Assembly: GCA_021397845.1 (NCBI GenBank)
Contig: CM038039.1
Location: 5,945,731 to 6,009,730, forward strand
From: Areca catechu
Lineage: Eukaryota > Streptophyta > Magnoliopsida > Arecales > Arecaceae
Direction: 5' to 3'
Length of the DNA: 64,000 bases
In this document: piece after piece, positions 20,701 to 31,782 of the stretch
Position numbering within the stretch: the first letter of the stretch is position 1
Layout: every line of letters starts with the position of its first letter
Translations under genes and position numbers: made by a program
Notes under the pieces: model-generated
What the model was told of the DNA's origin: nothing
Database searches by the model: none
The model's input: the letters and a program-made list of their open reading frames with translations, nothing else

Positions 20701-21930
20701 GCCTGGTTATAAAAAGGTTAGGATAGCATATGGTAACTTCTCACCAATTGCTAGGAAAGGCCAAATAAAAATCTCTGAGGGAATAGATCTTAAATTTGTT
20801 CTCCATGTTCTTAAGCTTGCTTGTAATCGCTTGTATGTTAGCAAATTATCTAGAGATTCTAATTGTTGTGTTGTCTTTTATGATTCCCATTGTATCTTTC
20901 AGGACCGGAGCTTGGGGAAGATGATTGGCAGTGCAGGAATGATCGATGGTCTCTATTATTTTGAGGATGATCGAATTACCTACTAATAAAATGGCTCAAG
21001 GATTAAGTAGTATTAGTTCTCTTTCTGTTCGTGATCAAATAATGGTTTGGCATTGCAGATTAGGCCATCCTAGTTTCTTTTATTTAAAACACTCATTTCC
21101 CATCTTATTTTAAAAGATTGATCCTCTATCATTTCATTGTGAAAGTTTGTTGGCAAAGAGCCAACGTAAATCTTACATTCCAAAACCTTACCATGCATCC
21201 AAACCATTTTACCTTTTTCACAGTGATGTTTGGGGACCTTCAAAAGTGACAACGATTTCAGAGAAAAAATGGTTTGTGACCTTTATAGATGATCATACTC
21301 GTCTTTGTTGGGTGTACTTAATGCAATAAAAATCTAAAATAGAAAGGATTTTTAAAGAGTTTTATAAAATGATTGAAATCCCATTTCAAACAAAAATCAG
21401 CATTCTAAGGCCAGATAATGAGATGGAGTACTTTAACAAAACTTTGAAAGGTTTCTTAAATGAAAAAAGAGTTTTACACCAAACATCATGTTCTAATACT
21501 CCTGAACAAAATGGAATAGCTGATGTAAGAACAAGCACTTGCTAGAAGTTGCTCAAGCCATGATGTTCTACATGAATGTTCCAAAATACTTACGGGGGGA
21601 TGCTATACTAACTGCTTCATATCTCATCAATAGGATGCCAACAAGAGTTTTGCAGTATTCCACCCCTTTGGACTGACTGAAAAAGGTATTTCCTGATTCT
21701 AGAATTAATTATGATTTATCCTTAAGGATATTTGGTTGCACGACATATGTGCATATTCCAAAAAGGTCAAGATCCGAGTTAGTTCCAAGAGCAGAAAAAT
21801 ATGTTTTTGTAGGAATACTCCTAATAAAAAGGGTTACAAATGCTTCAATCCTCTTACAAAATGTTTTCACACCACCATGGATGTTTCCTTTATGGAAAAT
21901 GTCCCATTTTTTATCAAAAATCTAATTTAG
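20699..21930 (+). pseudogene. copia GAG-pre-integrase and integrase, broken
   Basis: 20699-20983 encodes the pre-integrase linker (NRLYVSKLSRDSNC, DRSLGKMIG). The region 21040-21330 carries the HHCC part (WHCRLGHPSFFYLK) and HSDVWGPSKV with FIDDHTRLCWVY; 21390-21530 carries the third acidic part and TPEQNGIAD. The C-terminal part (TRVLQYSTP, FGCTTYVHI) follows to about 21930. Stops at 21329 and after 21540 and several frame changes prevent function. Confidence 0.85.
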
Positions 21931-22499
21931 GGGGAGAGATTAGTAGAACCAAATTTTTGAAAAATTGCTAAACCCTTGCCTAGTACAATCCCTGATCTTT
22001 CTCTTAAGATAAAAAATAGGAAAACTAAGCCTATTGAACCCGAATCTAAAATTGGTCTGTCAGAAAAAGAAATAATATGAATGGAAAAAAATAGAAACAA
22101 TCTTGAGCCTGTGGTTTATATGAAAAAAAAGATCCTTGGAAGAAGTAAAGACCAGTTTATCATCTCAGCACATAGTCAACCGGAAACCCTGGGTGATGGC
22201 CCTCCAAATGTCTCAGGTAATTCCTCTTCTATTCCTACTCCTATCACTTTTCTTCTCCTGATATTGATTTGGGTCTACTGTCACACTTGAGTTCTTGTCT
22301 AGAAAATACTGTACCCAAACCAGGTTCAGGTTCAGCTCCTGTTGTTCATGAACATAACCTGGATCTTGATCTCCCCATTGCTCTTAGAAAGGGAACCAGA
22401 ACATGCACTAAACACCCCATTGCCAAGTATATCTCCTACCATAATCTTTTTGATAATCATAGAGCATTCACTGCAAATATTTCAAAACTTGTGGTACCC

Positions 22500-23400
22500 A
22501 GAAATATTTAGGAAGCACTGGATGAACCAAGATGGAAATCAGTTATGCTCGAGGAAATGAATGCCTTAAGGAAGATGGTACTCGAAAAGTTGTAGAACTG
22601 CCTAGAGAGAAAAAAGTTGTAGGATGCAAATGAGTGTTTACAATAAAATGTAAAGCATATGGAAGTGTTGAAAGATACAAAGCAAGGCTTATGGTGAAAG
22701 GTTTTATCCAAACCTATAGGATGGACTATCAAGAGACTTTTGCCCCAGTAGCTAAAATAAACTCAATTAGAGTGTTGTTGTCTCTTGCAGTTAACTCCAA
22801 TTGGCCTTTACATCAATTGGATGTTAAAAATGCCTTCCTTAATGAAGATCTAGAGGAGAGGTATACATGAGTCCACCACCAGGTTTCGAAGAAAGTTTTG
22901 GAGTTGGAAAAGTGTGCATATTGAAGAAGTCCCTATATGGACTCAAGTAGTCACCTAGAGCTTGGTTCGAGCATTTTGGCAAGGTGATAAAGCATTATAG
23001 TTATACTCAAAGTCAAGCTAATCACACGATATTCTACAAACATTCAAATGAAGGTAAAGTAGCCATCTTAATTGTGTATGTTGATGACATTGTGTTAACT
23101 GGGGATGATTATAATGAACTAAAGAAGCTGAAAAGAAAACTTGCTACGGAATTTGAGATCAAGGACCTGGAGGCATTAAAGTACATTCTTGGGATGGAGT
23201 TTGTAAGATCCAAAAAAGGTATCTTTATAAATCAGCGAAAGTTTATTCTTGATCTCTTTGATGAGACATGTATGTTAGGATGTAAGCCCGCAAAAATACT
23301 TATAGAACCTAATGTAAAACTGCAGCCTACAAAAACTGAGGATGTGAAGGATCGAGAGAGATATCAGAGACTTGTTGGGAGGTTGATTTATCTATCCTAA
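22500..23400 (+). pseudogene. copia reverse transcriptase, broken but YVDD kept
   Basis: The sequence covers EALDEPRWKSVMLEEMNAL, KARLMVKGFIQTYRMDY, PLHQLDVKNAFLNEDLEE, SLYGLK (then TAG where Gln is expected) SPRAWFEHF, and LIVYVDDIVLTGDD, the intact catalytic box at about 23075-23105. A TGA replaces Trp near 22629, a frameshift lies near 22860, and a TAA at about 23398 separates it from RNase H. Confidence 0.9.
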
Positions 23401-24033
23401 ACACATCCTGACATAGCTTTCTCTATAAGTTTGGTTAGTCAATTTATGCATGCACCAGGGTCGGAACATTTTGAAGTTGTTTACAGGATCCTAAGGTATC
23501 TAAAGGGGGCGCTGAGTAAAGGACTTCTGTTTAAGTCAAGAGGGCACCTACAAGTTGAAATCTATATTGATGCAGACTGGGCTGGAAGCATAGTAGATCG
23601 TAGGTCTACTTCTGGAAATTGTTCATTTGTAGGTGGCAACTTGGTAACATGGCATAGTAAAAAACAGAACGTGGTTGCTAGGAGTAGTGCTGAGGCTGAA
23701 TTTAGAGCTGTAGCTCATGGTATTTGTGAGATTATATGGATAAGAAGGTTATTGGAAGAATTAAAAATGATAAATTCATCTTCTATGAAGTTGTACTACG
23801 ACAACAAGACAGCGGTTGCAATAGCTCACAATCCAGTTCTCCATGACCGCACAAAATATGTTGAAGTGGATAAGCATTTCATCAAAGAAAAGATCGACAA
23901 TGGGTATGTTTGTATGTCCTATATTCCTACTGAGAAACAAGTGGCTGATGTCTTCACCAAAGGACTACATAAGAGACAATTTGATTTTCTAGTTGGCAAG
24001 CTGACTATGGAAGATATCTTTAAGCCAGCTTAA
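23401..24033 (+). pseudogene. copia RNase H
   Basis: Continuous frame from 23431 to the natural stop at 24031-24033. It carries YIDADWAGSIVDRRSTSG, TWHSKKQNVVARSSAEAE, YYDNKTAVAIAHNP and the C-terminal VADVFTKGL. The catalytic acidic residues appear present. This is the best preserved part of the element but is cut off from the polymerase by the upstream stop. Confidence 0.92.
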
Positions 24034-24040
24034 TAGGAAG

Positions 24041-24260
24041 TGTTGGAAAACCGAAACTTAAGTGGAAATAATCTTGTTCAGCTGTAAATTAGTTGATAGT
24101 TGTCAATCTTTGTATTTTAGGAAAGCAATTGTTAGGAATTATTCTTTCCCTAAAAGTAGTGATTTAGTTTCCTGTTTTGTAGGATTTGTATATGTTGTAA
24201 ACTCTATAAAGAGAACAATCCTAATGAAAGAAAATTATTCCCGAAAATATCTTTTTTTTA
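24041..24260 (+). repeat. 3' LTR of copia element 2
   Basis: Begins TGTTGGAAAACCG right after AATAGGAAG (a weak purine tract). The end reads TTA rather than TCA, a one-base loss of the terminal CA. Confidence 0.9.
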
Positions 24261-25539
24261 AAGTGGAACTGCTCTAGATGGCTCTTTAATATCTTGTAAA
24301 ATAAATTTGGCTCCTGCTAGTCTTCTTGTCTTTATCAAGCAGATAGCTACGTTGCACCACTTGTTATGATCTGGTTTTATTGCCAGTGCTTGCTTGCACT
24401 CCATTGTTCATTTTTTTAAAAGTGGATATCTCATCATAGATTCTCATGTTAAAGTTTGATGGAGCACTGAATCTAAATCATGACCTTTTTTATTAAAAAA
24501 AGAAAACTTAGCCAAAGCATCTGATGATTAGAAACTTAAGACTTCTTGATGAGGGATTCTTAATAAAACCGATATGGTCCTATTTTTCTAAGCTACTTTT
24601 TGCTGTAACTAGCTGAAAGCCAATAAGTCCATACTTTTATTATTCTTATATTCCTCTATATCTTCAATATTTTTTGGTGAAAAGATTGATCAGGTCCTAT
24701 TTTATAAAACTAAATGCAAGCTAGTTGATGTTTCCCTACTTTATTGTTATGAAACCACTGCAAACTCCATATTTTGAATGATGAATACTAGATAATTTTT
24801 GTATGATCACCAATTGATCATAGAAACAAATATAAATATATTATATCCAATTGATCACTAATAACCTTTATTGAAACATCAATTTATTTTACAAAAAATA
24901 GCATTTTGTATATCAAAAACATACATGTAAAGTGATTCTACTTCCATGTAGTTATCTGATTCATGTAAACCCAAGCAAGATTCTCTAGCAAACTACATTT
25001 AGATTCAAAAAATCATCATTTAGAAACAAAGAGACTTTTAAATCTATATAAAGTAAAACTGGGGAAGTGTGCTAATATTAGAAATTAGAGACCTAGGAAG
25101 AAGTAGAGTAACTATAAAAATCTAGCTACCTAGATTTTTCTTGCACAAGGAAAAGATGAACTTTTTTCCTTGAGATCTTGCCAAGTTTGTTGTCCTCCCA
25201 CCGAATGCTAGCCTATCCATCCTACCACATTTTTGTTAACAGATGTTGATATTTGCTTTTAGAGAACCACAGTCACTCGAGTGAACTTGCTAGATATATC
25301 AAAATTTTATTGAGATTTTCTTTTAAATTTTTAATCTTGAGGCAATTTCCAATAGTTTATATAGTTAGCTTCCAAATTCAACTGATTTCTTCAAGCAACT
25401 ACATATCTCTCTTATGAATAAAAGTTGGCTTCATCAATCTAGGTAATGAAGTAGCTTTTTAACCCTTTTAAAAATCATTCATTATATTTATAATGCCTTT
25501 ATCACCATTCTCTTTGTGTTGTCTCACATCATGTAGGGC
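24261..25539. other. Non-coding interval before the outer CACTA gene
   Basis: AT-rich. The left terminus of the outer CACTA element should lie here, but I found no clear CACTACAA-type end or subterminal repeats. Confidence 0.5.
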
Positions 25540-28500
25540 AAGCAAGGCATAACTAGAGGGACTCACTCGTTTCCTTGACTTTGCATTTGCTGATGTGACG
25601 AGAATAAAATCTCTATCCATGTAAGAAATGTAGTAATAGTTTGTGGATGGTTCAAGAAGTCATCTATGAACATTTGGTATGCGATGGTTTAGCAAAGAAC
25701 TATATAACTTGGCTACAATATAGGGAAGTTGCATCAGCTAATACATATACTTTTGACTCTCACAAACAAGATGAATCATAGTAAATTGATGAGATGAATG
25801 AGATGTTGCATGATGCATTTGCAAGGTTGAATGATGAGGACAATGTGGGCGGTCCTAGTCATGAACATATAGAGAGACCTAATGTAGAAGCTAATAAGTT
25901 TTATAAGCTAGTTGAAGATGCTGAACGTGAACTATATCCTCGTTGCAAGAAGTTCAGCAGACTATATTTTATTGTTCATTTGTTTCACATAAAGTATAGA
26001 AATGGATAGAGCAATAATTCATTCACATCATTGCTCAAATTACTAAAAAAGGCACTCCCAGGTGGTGAAACATTGTCAAAAGATTTTTATGAAGTAAACA
26101 AGATAATTAGAGACTTGGGATTAGCATGTCAAAAAAATCATGCATGCCCCAATGATCGTATATTATTTTGGAAACAGTCTATTAACGCATCATCATGTGC
26201 CACATGTGGTGCATCTAGATGGATAGAAGGTGAGAAGTTGTCAGATGAAGAAGAGAGTACCTCAGCAAAAAAAAAAATGCTAGCTAAGGTTTTCCATTGC
26301 TTTCCTTTGAAACTAAGATATCAGAGATTATTTGTCATTGAAAATAGCTACATTTATGACATGGCATAAGGATGGCCTTATACAAGATGGGAAGTTAAGG
26401 CACCTAGTTGACTCTGCAGCATAGAAAATATTTGACTATCTACATCCATCTTTCTTCTCAAATCCTTATAATGTCGGACTTGGCTTAGCAAGTGATGGTT
26501 TTAATCCATTTTGAATAGTGAGCATTACTCATAGTACATGGCTAGTTATTCTAATACCATACAACTTACCTCCATAGCTTTGCATGGAGCAGCCTTACTT
26601 TATACTGTCATTGCTTATTGATGGACCATCTCAACCTGGAAATTACACTGATATGTATCTACAACCTCTTATAGATGAATTAAAGGAATTCAGGGATTTT
26701 GGCATCGTTACATATGATGCTTCATGCAAACAAAATTTTCAAATGCATACGACAGTACTATGAATGATTAGCGATTTTTCTGGATATGCTATCTTATCTG
26801 GTTGGAGCATAAAAGGTCAGTATGCTTGTCCTTATTGTCATAGGTACACTCACTTGCTCTATTTGTCAAATGGGCATTAATTTTGCTATATAGATCATTG
26901 TCAATTCTTGCCAAGTGACCATAAGTTTCGATATTAGAAACATTCTTTTGATACTATTTTTTAATTTAGAACTGCACCTTCTCCGCAAATTAGGGTTGAA
27001 GTACTATAGCATTTACAAGATATGAGCTTCATGTGAGGAAAGCACTCTTCTAGCATGATTAGAAGTAAAAGAGGAAGGGAAGATTATTAGAAGAAGCAAA
27101 GCATATTTTTCTCCTTGCCCTATTAAGAAACAAATTTATTAGTGCATATTGAAAAAAATGTATGCGATAACATACTCAATACATTACTAAATATTGAGGC
27201 AAAAATAAAGGATAATGTTAAAACCCATCTTGACTCAGAAGAAATGTGTATATGCAGATCACTACAACCATAATAATTAAAGGTTGTAAAAAAATCTATT
27301 TGACCCCTGCATACTACACTATGAATAAAAAGGAGAAAGAAATTTTTTGTAGAGTGTTGAAGTGGATAAATGTACCGGATGGCTATGCATCTAATATATC
27401 AAGACATGTGCACCTTAACAAGCATAAAATAAGTGGATTTAAGAGTCATGATTGTCATATTATGATGCAGCAATTACTTTCATTAGCTTTGTATGTATCA
27501 TTGCCAAAAAAATGTCAGCTCAGTTTTGATAAAGCTATGTGCTTTCTTTAGAGAGTTGTGCTCTAAAGTTGTGTGAATTTCAGACTTAACGATGATCGGA
27601 GCCTCGCATTGTGATTGTACTTTATTATACGAAAAGAATATTCTCTCATGCTTTCTTTGATATCATGATGATTTGCCTATATATCTAATATGGGAGGTCA
27701 GGATTGCTGGACCAGTGCAGTATCAATAAATGTACCCTATAGAATATTTTGACATAATTTATTAAATCATCAATTTTTATATTATTAATTCTTATCTTGA
27801 TTTACATATTTTAAATTATCTAAATATGCATGTTATAGGTACTTGTATAAACTTAAATCTTACATGCATAATAGAAGTCATCTAGAAGGTTCAATAGTAG
27901 AAGGGTACATAGTAGATGAATGTACAACATTCTACTCTAGATATCCGTGCAATATAGATACCCAAGTCAATCATCCAAGAAGAAACTATGAGTAAGATAT
28001 TTTGATAAATGCAATATCTTATTTCTTAAATTTAAAGAATCCTTCAAATTATTTTAGAATTTTTTAATTGCAGGAAGCATATTGCTAGCATGGAGATGCA
28101 GAATCTTCATGCACGATAAAATTATATAGAGCATGTACATAATAATTCATTGCATGAGTGGTTCAAAGTCCATGCAAGTGTAGGATTTATATTTAAAGAT
28201 GAATTACATAATCGATTTTGGTATTGACATCATCTACAATTCTAATTGTATTATTATTAATCTTCAGTATAATTGAATAGGTTGAAAAGTTGGTCAAGGA
28301 AAGTGGTGAGCATGTAGTTAAATAAGCTAGCCCAGGATCCAGGATCCAAATGAGGTGACGCACGGATTTGCAGGTTTTATAATCAATGAATTTAAATTTC
28401 ATACCAAAGAGCGTGATCGGAGTAAAAGAATTCAAAATAGTGGGGTGGTTATTAATGCAAAGACATCAAGCTTTTCGAATGCCAGGGATAGAAATCCAAT

Positions 28501-29700
28501 CATGGGAGATATTACTACGGTTCCTTGAATGACATAATTGAACTAGATTATTGTGGGCATTTTAAATTGTCCTATTTATGCGTGATTGGATAAATGTTAC
28601 ATCTCCGGGAAGAGGAATAAAAAATGATTTGGGGTTTACGTACGCTTATCAATTTCAAGTGGCTAATCCATGCCGGGCATAACTTACCTGAACCTTTTAT
28701 TCCGGCATCTCAAGCAAGGTTATCTTTATCGAGGATCCGATGGACAAAAATTGGTACGATGTTGTCAAAACTGAAACACGCGATTTATTTAATATTATTA
28801 GGATATCCTGGTTCAGCTACGAATCAGGCTTCGATTTAATTTATCGAAGTCCTGGTTCTCCGAACTATGGATTTCGGATTGAGCGAAGGTCAATCGCAAG
28901 CAACTCAAGGCTTCACACCGAACTACAACATCCGAAGGTCAGTCCTTCGGATAGCACCTTCGGCTCCGGCCGAACTCTGAACTACTCATCGACTTCCGAA
29001 GACACGAACTTCGGTCCTCGCTGTAGACATGCTCTCCGGCCTCGGGGAAATACCAAGCCTTCGGCCCATGCAAGGGAAAACCTAAAGCTCGAACCACAAT
29101 CTGTTACAAAAAGAAAACTGTAATTAACGGTTACAATCAATACTCATCATGCCATGATCATGGCATGCAATTCCTACAGCCACGCCTCCGATCTGGCCGG
29201 AACCGCTCATTGATAACCCACGATCGTCAATCATGGAAGAGATTGGCTCTCCATGATCTCCGAGAAAAGAGCGGGCGGCCATCTTTTAAATATGGGTAAG
29301 AAGGATGGCTCGAGAGGTACGCGTGAATAATACTTTCAATCTCCAAGAACTCTTTTTCTCTTCCACTCTCGACATCTTCCCTGTGGCTGGAATCCGCCAC
29401 TGACTTAGGCATCGGAGTGTCCTCCGCCGGAACAATTCCGGCAAGGGATCTGTTTTGCAGGTGAACCAGGGAACGGTCCTGCGATGCAGCGGCTCCGACC
29501 GACCGATCCAGAAACTCCATGCCAACAAACATGACTTTAAAATGGTCTGTCAATGATATGGAGACATACATTGAGAGTGAACCATATAACACTGATCCAT
29601 CGATAATGACCCGGCTGCTTCTGTTGATGAAGTAACATGGGCTAGAGTAGATAGCGATGGAACAATCGATACATCTCGTTTATACTTTTATTAGACAAGA
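25540..29700 (+). pseudogene. CACTA TNPD transposase (Transposase_21, DUF4218, DUF4216), many stops
   Basis: In order: an N-terminal zinc-binding region (GLTRFLDFAF, YPCKKCSNSLW, about 25560-25690), KLVEDAERELYPRCKKFS, the Transposase_21 part (NVGLGLASDGFNPF, LVILIPYNLPP, DMYLQPLIDELKEF, GQYACPYCHRYT), HIEKNVCDN with the DUF4218-like part (VPDGYASNISRHVHLNKHK at 27380-27440; MYPIEYF at 27730), and DUF4216 (ELDYCGHFKLS, DKNWYDVVKT, 28520-28795). The LTR insertion splits the C-terminus, which resumes at 29528. Stops and frame changes occur throughout. TNPD would bind and cut the element ends. Confidence 0.85.
28796..29527 (+). mobile_element. Probable solo LTR (Ty3/gypsy) inside the outer CACTA
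   Basis: The DUF4216 coding similarity stops at about 28795 and the CACTA C-terminal similarity resumes after 29530. Between them is a 732-bp GC-richer block starting TATTAGGATATCC (likely from TGTTAGG) and ending TGCCAACA. The flanks aatat (28791-28795) and aacat (29528-29532) match in four of five bases. It contains a TTTAAATA promoter-like motif near 29284 and the CTGACTTAGGCATCGGAG segment typical of gypsy LTRs. No internal region remains, as expected after LTR-LTR recombination. Frames at 28740-29123 and 29592-29227 lie across or inside it and are not genes. Confidence 0.62.
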
Positions 29701-30469
29701 TGATGGTTACTTGCTAAGTGGTAGTGAGGATGATTGAATATCCAGTTTGTCGATGCTTGAAAAAGTGTAAGGAAAGAATTACAATTTTTATTTTTTTCTT
29801 ATTATTATATTTGTAATCAAACATCACGGGTATGGTGATGATGATACTTTTGTTGAATTCAAGCTAATTTTTTTTGTATGTTAATCAAGTAAATTTTATT
29901 TATCCATTTTTTTGTTGTAATATTAAATTTGCTATTTTCTAATTCTAATACCGAACCATTTATAAATTTGTTACATATACCATCTAACATATAATTTTAT
30001 TACAAGATACCTAGAGATATTTGCTATACCATGCAAACATTAGGCCAAGATACCAGCATGATCTATAAATAGTTATTTTAGCTAGCAACCTAGTAATTTA
30101 GTAGAGCCTAACAATAGTCCAGAGGAACAACCAAATATATCAGCAACCAGTCATAACAACAGACATGCAATCAATAACACTTTTAAAGTATCAAGAATCA
30201 AGCCCAACCAAGTGCTACGAATCCATTGTCTATACATCAACCAACTGGTATAAATTTTGACATCAATTATGTTCTATTTGTACTCATTATTTAAACTTAT
30301 ACATATTAACACTATTTATATTGTCATTACATAACCTAACTTATATCTTTATATGAGATACTGAATATAATATACTGTTAATAGTGAGAGGGGACAGGGG
30401 CTTACACGATGTGTTGATTTATGGCAGTCCAATGAGTAAATGATTGTTAATGTAAATGAATAATTAGGC

Positions 30470-31089
30470 TAGCCTATAGATAAAAAAATGCAACAAAGTA
30501 TGCTAACTTCTTAGGCACAATTGCTCGAAGAGGTGATTTGGTTCCTATTACGTACATAGATTAATTGGAGAGCATTACCATTGAACCTGCAGGAAAAGAT
30601 ATGGGAGATAGTTCTAGTATGTCACATATTCTTAATTATTTTTTATTATGATCTATATTTTGGTTCAAATTATTATTATTATTATTTTTTTTTTTTGTTT
30701 TTACAAATGTTGTAGAGTAAAGTCCAAATTGATCCGATAGCCAAAAACTCGAGCATATATTCTCTTTCCACGAAGTGGAAGGATTGGAAAAATGAACTTA
30801 AGCGATATTATTTTGATATGCATGAAACTGATGATGAGAAGAGGAATGCTCCGTGTATTAATTGATCCAAGGAATTTTCAAGATCAATAGCATATATATC
30901 TACAATTTCTTTTGTCAAATGAAGCAAAGGTAATCCTGAAGTAGTGCATACATTTATTAATAAATTTTACATATAATCAACTTCTAAAACTTTGTTATTT
31001 GTAAAAGAAATGCAGTGAGATAATAGGACAATCATGCAATGTCAAAGATGACGCATACTGCAAGAATCAAAAGTTTTGCCGCAGCCATG
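30470..31089 (+). pseudogene. CACTA TNPA-like gene, cut at 31089
   Basis: Three pieces align by eye with plant En/Spm TNPA-type proteins: ATKYANFLGTIARRGDLVPI (about 30490-30550), TKWKDWKNELKRYYFDMHE (about 30765-30830), and SKMTHTARIKSFAAAM ending at 31089. The last piece stops in mid-domain exactly where CACTACAG begins. TNPA binds subterminal repeats and aids excision. Stops and intron-like gaps are present. Confidence 0.72.
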
Positions 31090-31104
31090 CACTACAGTAA
31101 AACA
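31090..31104 (+). repeat. CACTA terminal inverted repeat, left end
   Basis: CACTACAGTAAAACA, the canonical start of CACTA elements. The preceding three bases are atg, the expected length of a target duplication, but the partner was not located. Confidence 0.85.
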
Positions 31105-31445
31105 GGGCTTTAGCGATGCTTTTTTTCGTCTTTATCGATGCTTTTAAGCGTTGCCAAGAAACCTCCCGACGCTTCTTAAAGCGTCGCCTATGCAAGCGTG
31201 GGGACGCCACCTGCCGACGCTTTTAAAAAGCATCGACATTTCCCGATGCTTTAAAACGTCGCTAGTTTTAAGTCTAGCGATGCTTTAAAGCGTCGCTAGG
31301 TTTGGACCTGGCGACGCTAAACCTAGCGACGCAAGCGTCGCTATACTTAAAACTGGAGATGCTTTAAAGCGTCGCCAGGTTCAAACGTAGCGACGCTTTA
31401 AAGTGTCGCCAGGTCCTAAAACTAGCGACGCTTTAAAGCGTCGGC
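31105..31445. repeat. Subterminal palindromic repeats (CGACGCTTTAAAGCGTCG)
   Basis: At least a dozen copies of GCGACGC or its complement in 340 bp, many joined as GACGCTTTAAAGCGTCGC palindromes. In CACTA elements such arrays are binding sites for the TNPA protein. The array is CpG-rich, in contrast to its AT-rich flanks. Confidence 0.85.
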
Positions 31446-31664
31446 AGAATTTTTTTTTTTTAAAAAAAATAAACAGATAGCTATATCTATATACATACAA
31501 CACAACCTGTATACATCATTAAAATGAAATTCTTCAAACCTGTATCATATCCAACATACACAAACAAATAAAAACATTCAAACATGTATCACATTCAACA
31601 TATACAAACAAATAAAAACATTCAAACATGTATCACACCCAACATACAGAAACACAAACCAATC

Positions 31665-31667
<3 letters not shown>

Positions 31668-31720
<53 letters not shown>
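31668..31720. repeat. (AT)n microsatellite
   Basis: About 26 AT dinucleotides just past the TNPA stop codon of the inner CACTA element. The Ile/Tyr-repeat frame at 31578-31835 is its shadow. Confidence 0.95.
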
Positions 31721-31721
<1 letters not shown>

Positions 31722-31782
31722 TGCCAATCCAAGTTCAAATAAACAAAAAGACATACAAAAATAATTAAAAAAATAGCTGGCA

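Larger units (their letters stand above)
19236..24260 (+). mobile_element. Ty1/copia element, two LTRs, decayed
   Basis: LTRs of 221 bp (19236-19456) and 220 bp (24041-24260) flank gag, protease, integrase, reverse transcriptase and RNase H in copia order. A primer site TGGTATCAGAGC lies at 19460-19471. The LTRs differ at roughly a dozen positions, so the insertion is old. I found no perfect target duplication: ggagc precedes the left LTR and the near match ggaac lies four bases beyond the right LTR. Frameshifts near 20700, 20985-21150, 21530 and 22860 and several stops make it non-autonomous. Confidence 0.93.
25540..31089 (+). mobile_element. Outer CACTA (En/Spm) element, decayed and interrupted
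   Basis: Two transposon genes in CACTA order: a TNPD-type transposase (25540-29700) and a TNPA-type gene (about 30470-31089). Neither end is visible: the left terminus was not found, and the right side is cut inside the TNPA coding sequence at 31089/31090 by the terminus of another CACTA element. A probable solo LTR sits inside TNPD at 28796-29527. Limits given are those of recognisable coding sequence. Confidence 0.82.

Noticed and set aside
24261..24270. Target duplication ggagc/ggaac for copia element 2
   Set aside because: The match is four bases away from the LTR end and imperfect, so I did not claim it.
28740..29123. Frame of 127 residues
   Set aside because: It starts in CACTA DUF4216 coding and runs into the solo LTR, so it is a chimaera of two mobile elements.
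29227..29592. Frame of 121 residues, minus strand
   Set aside because: Lies mainly in the solo LTR, opposite to its likely transcription direction.
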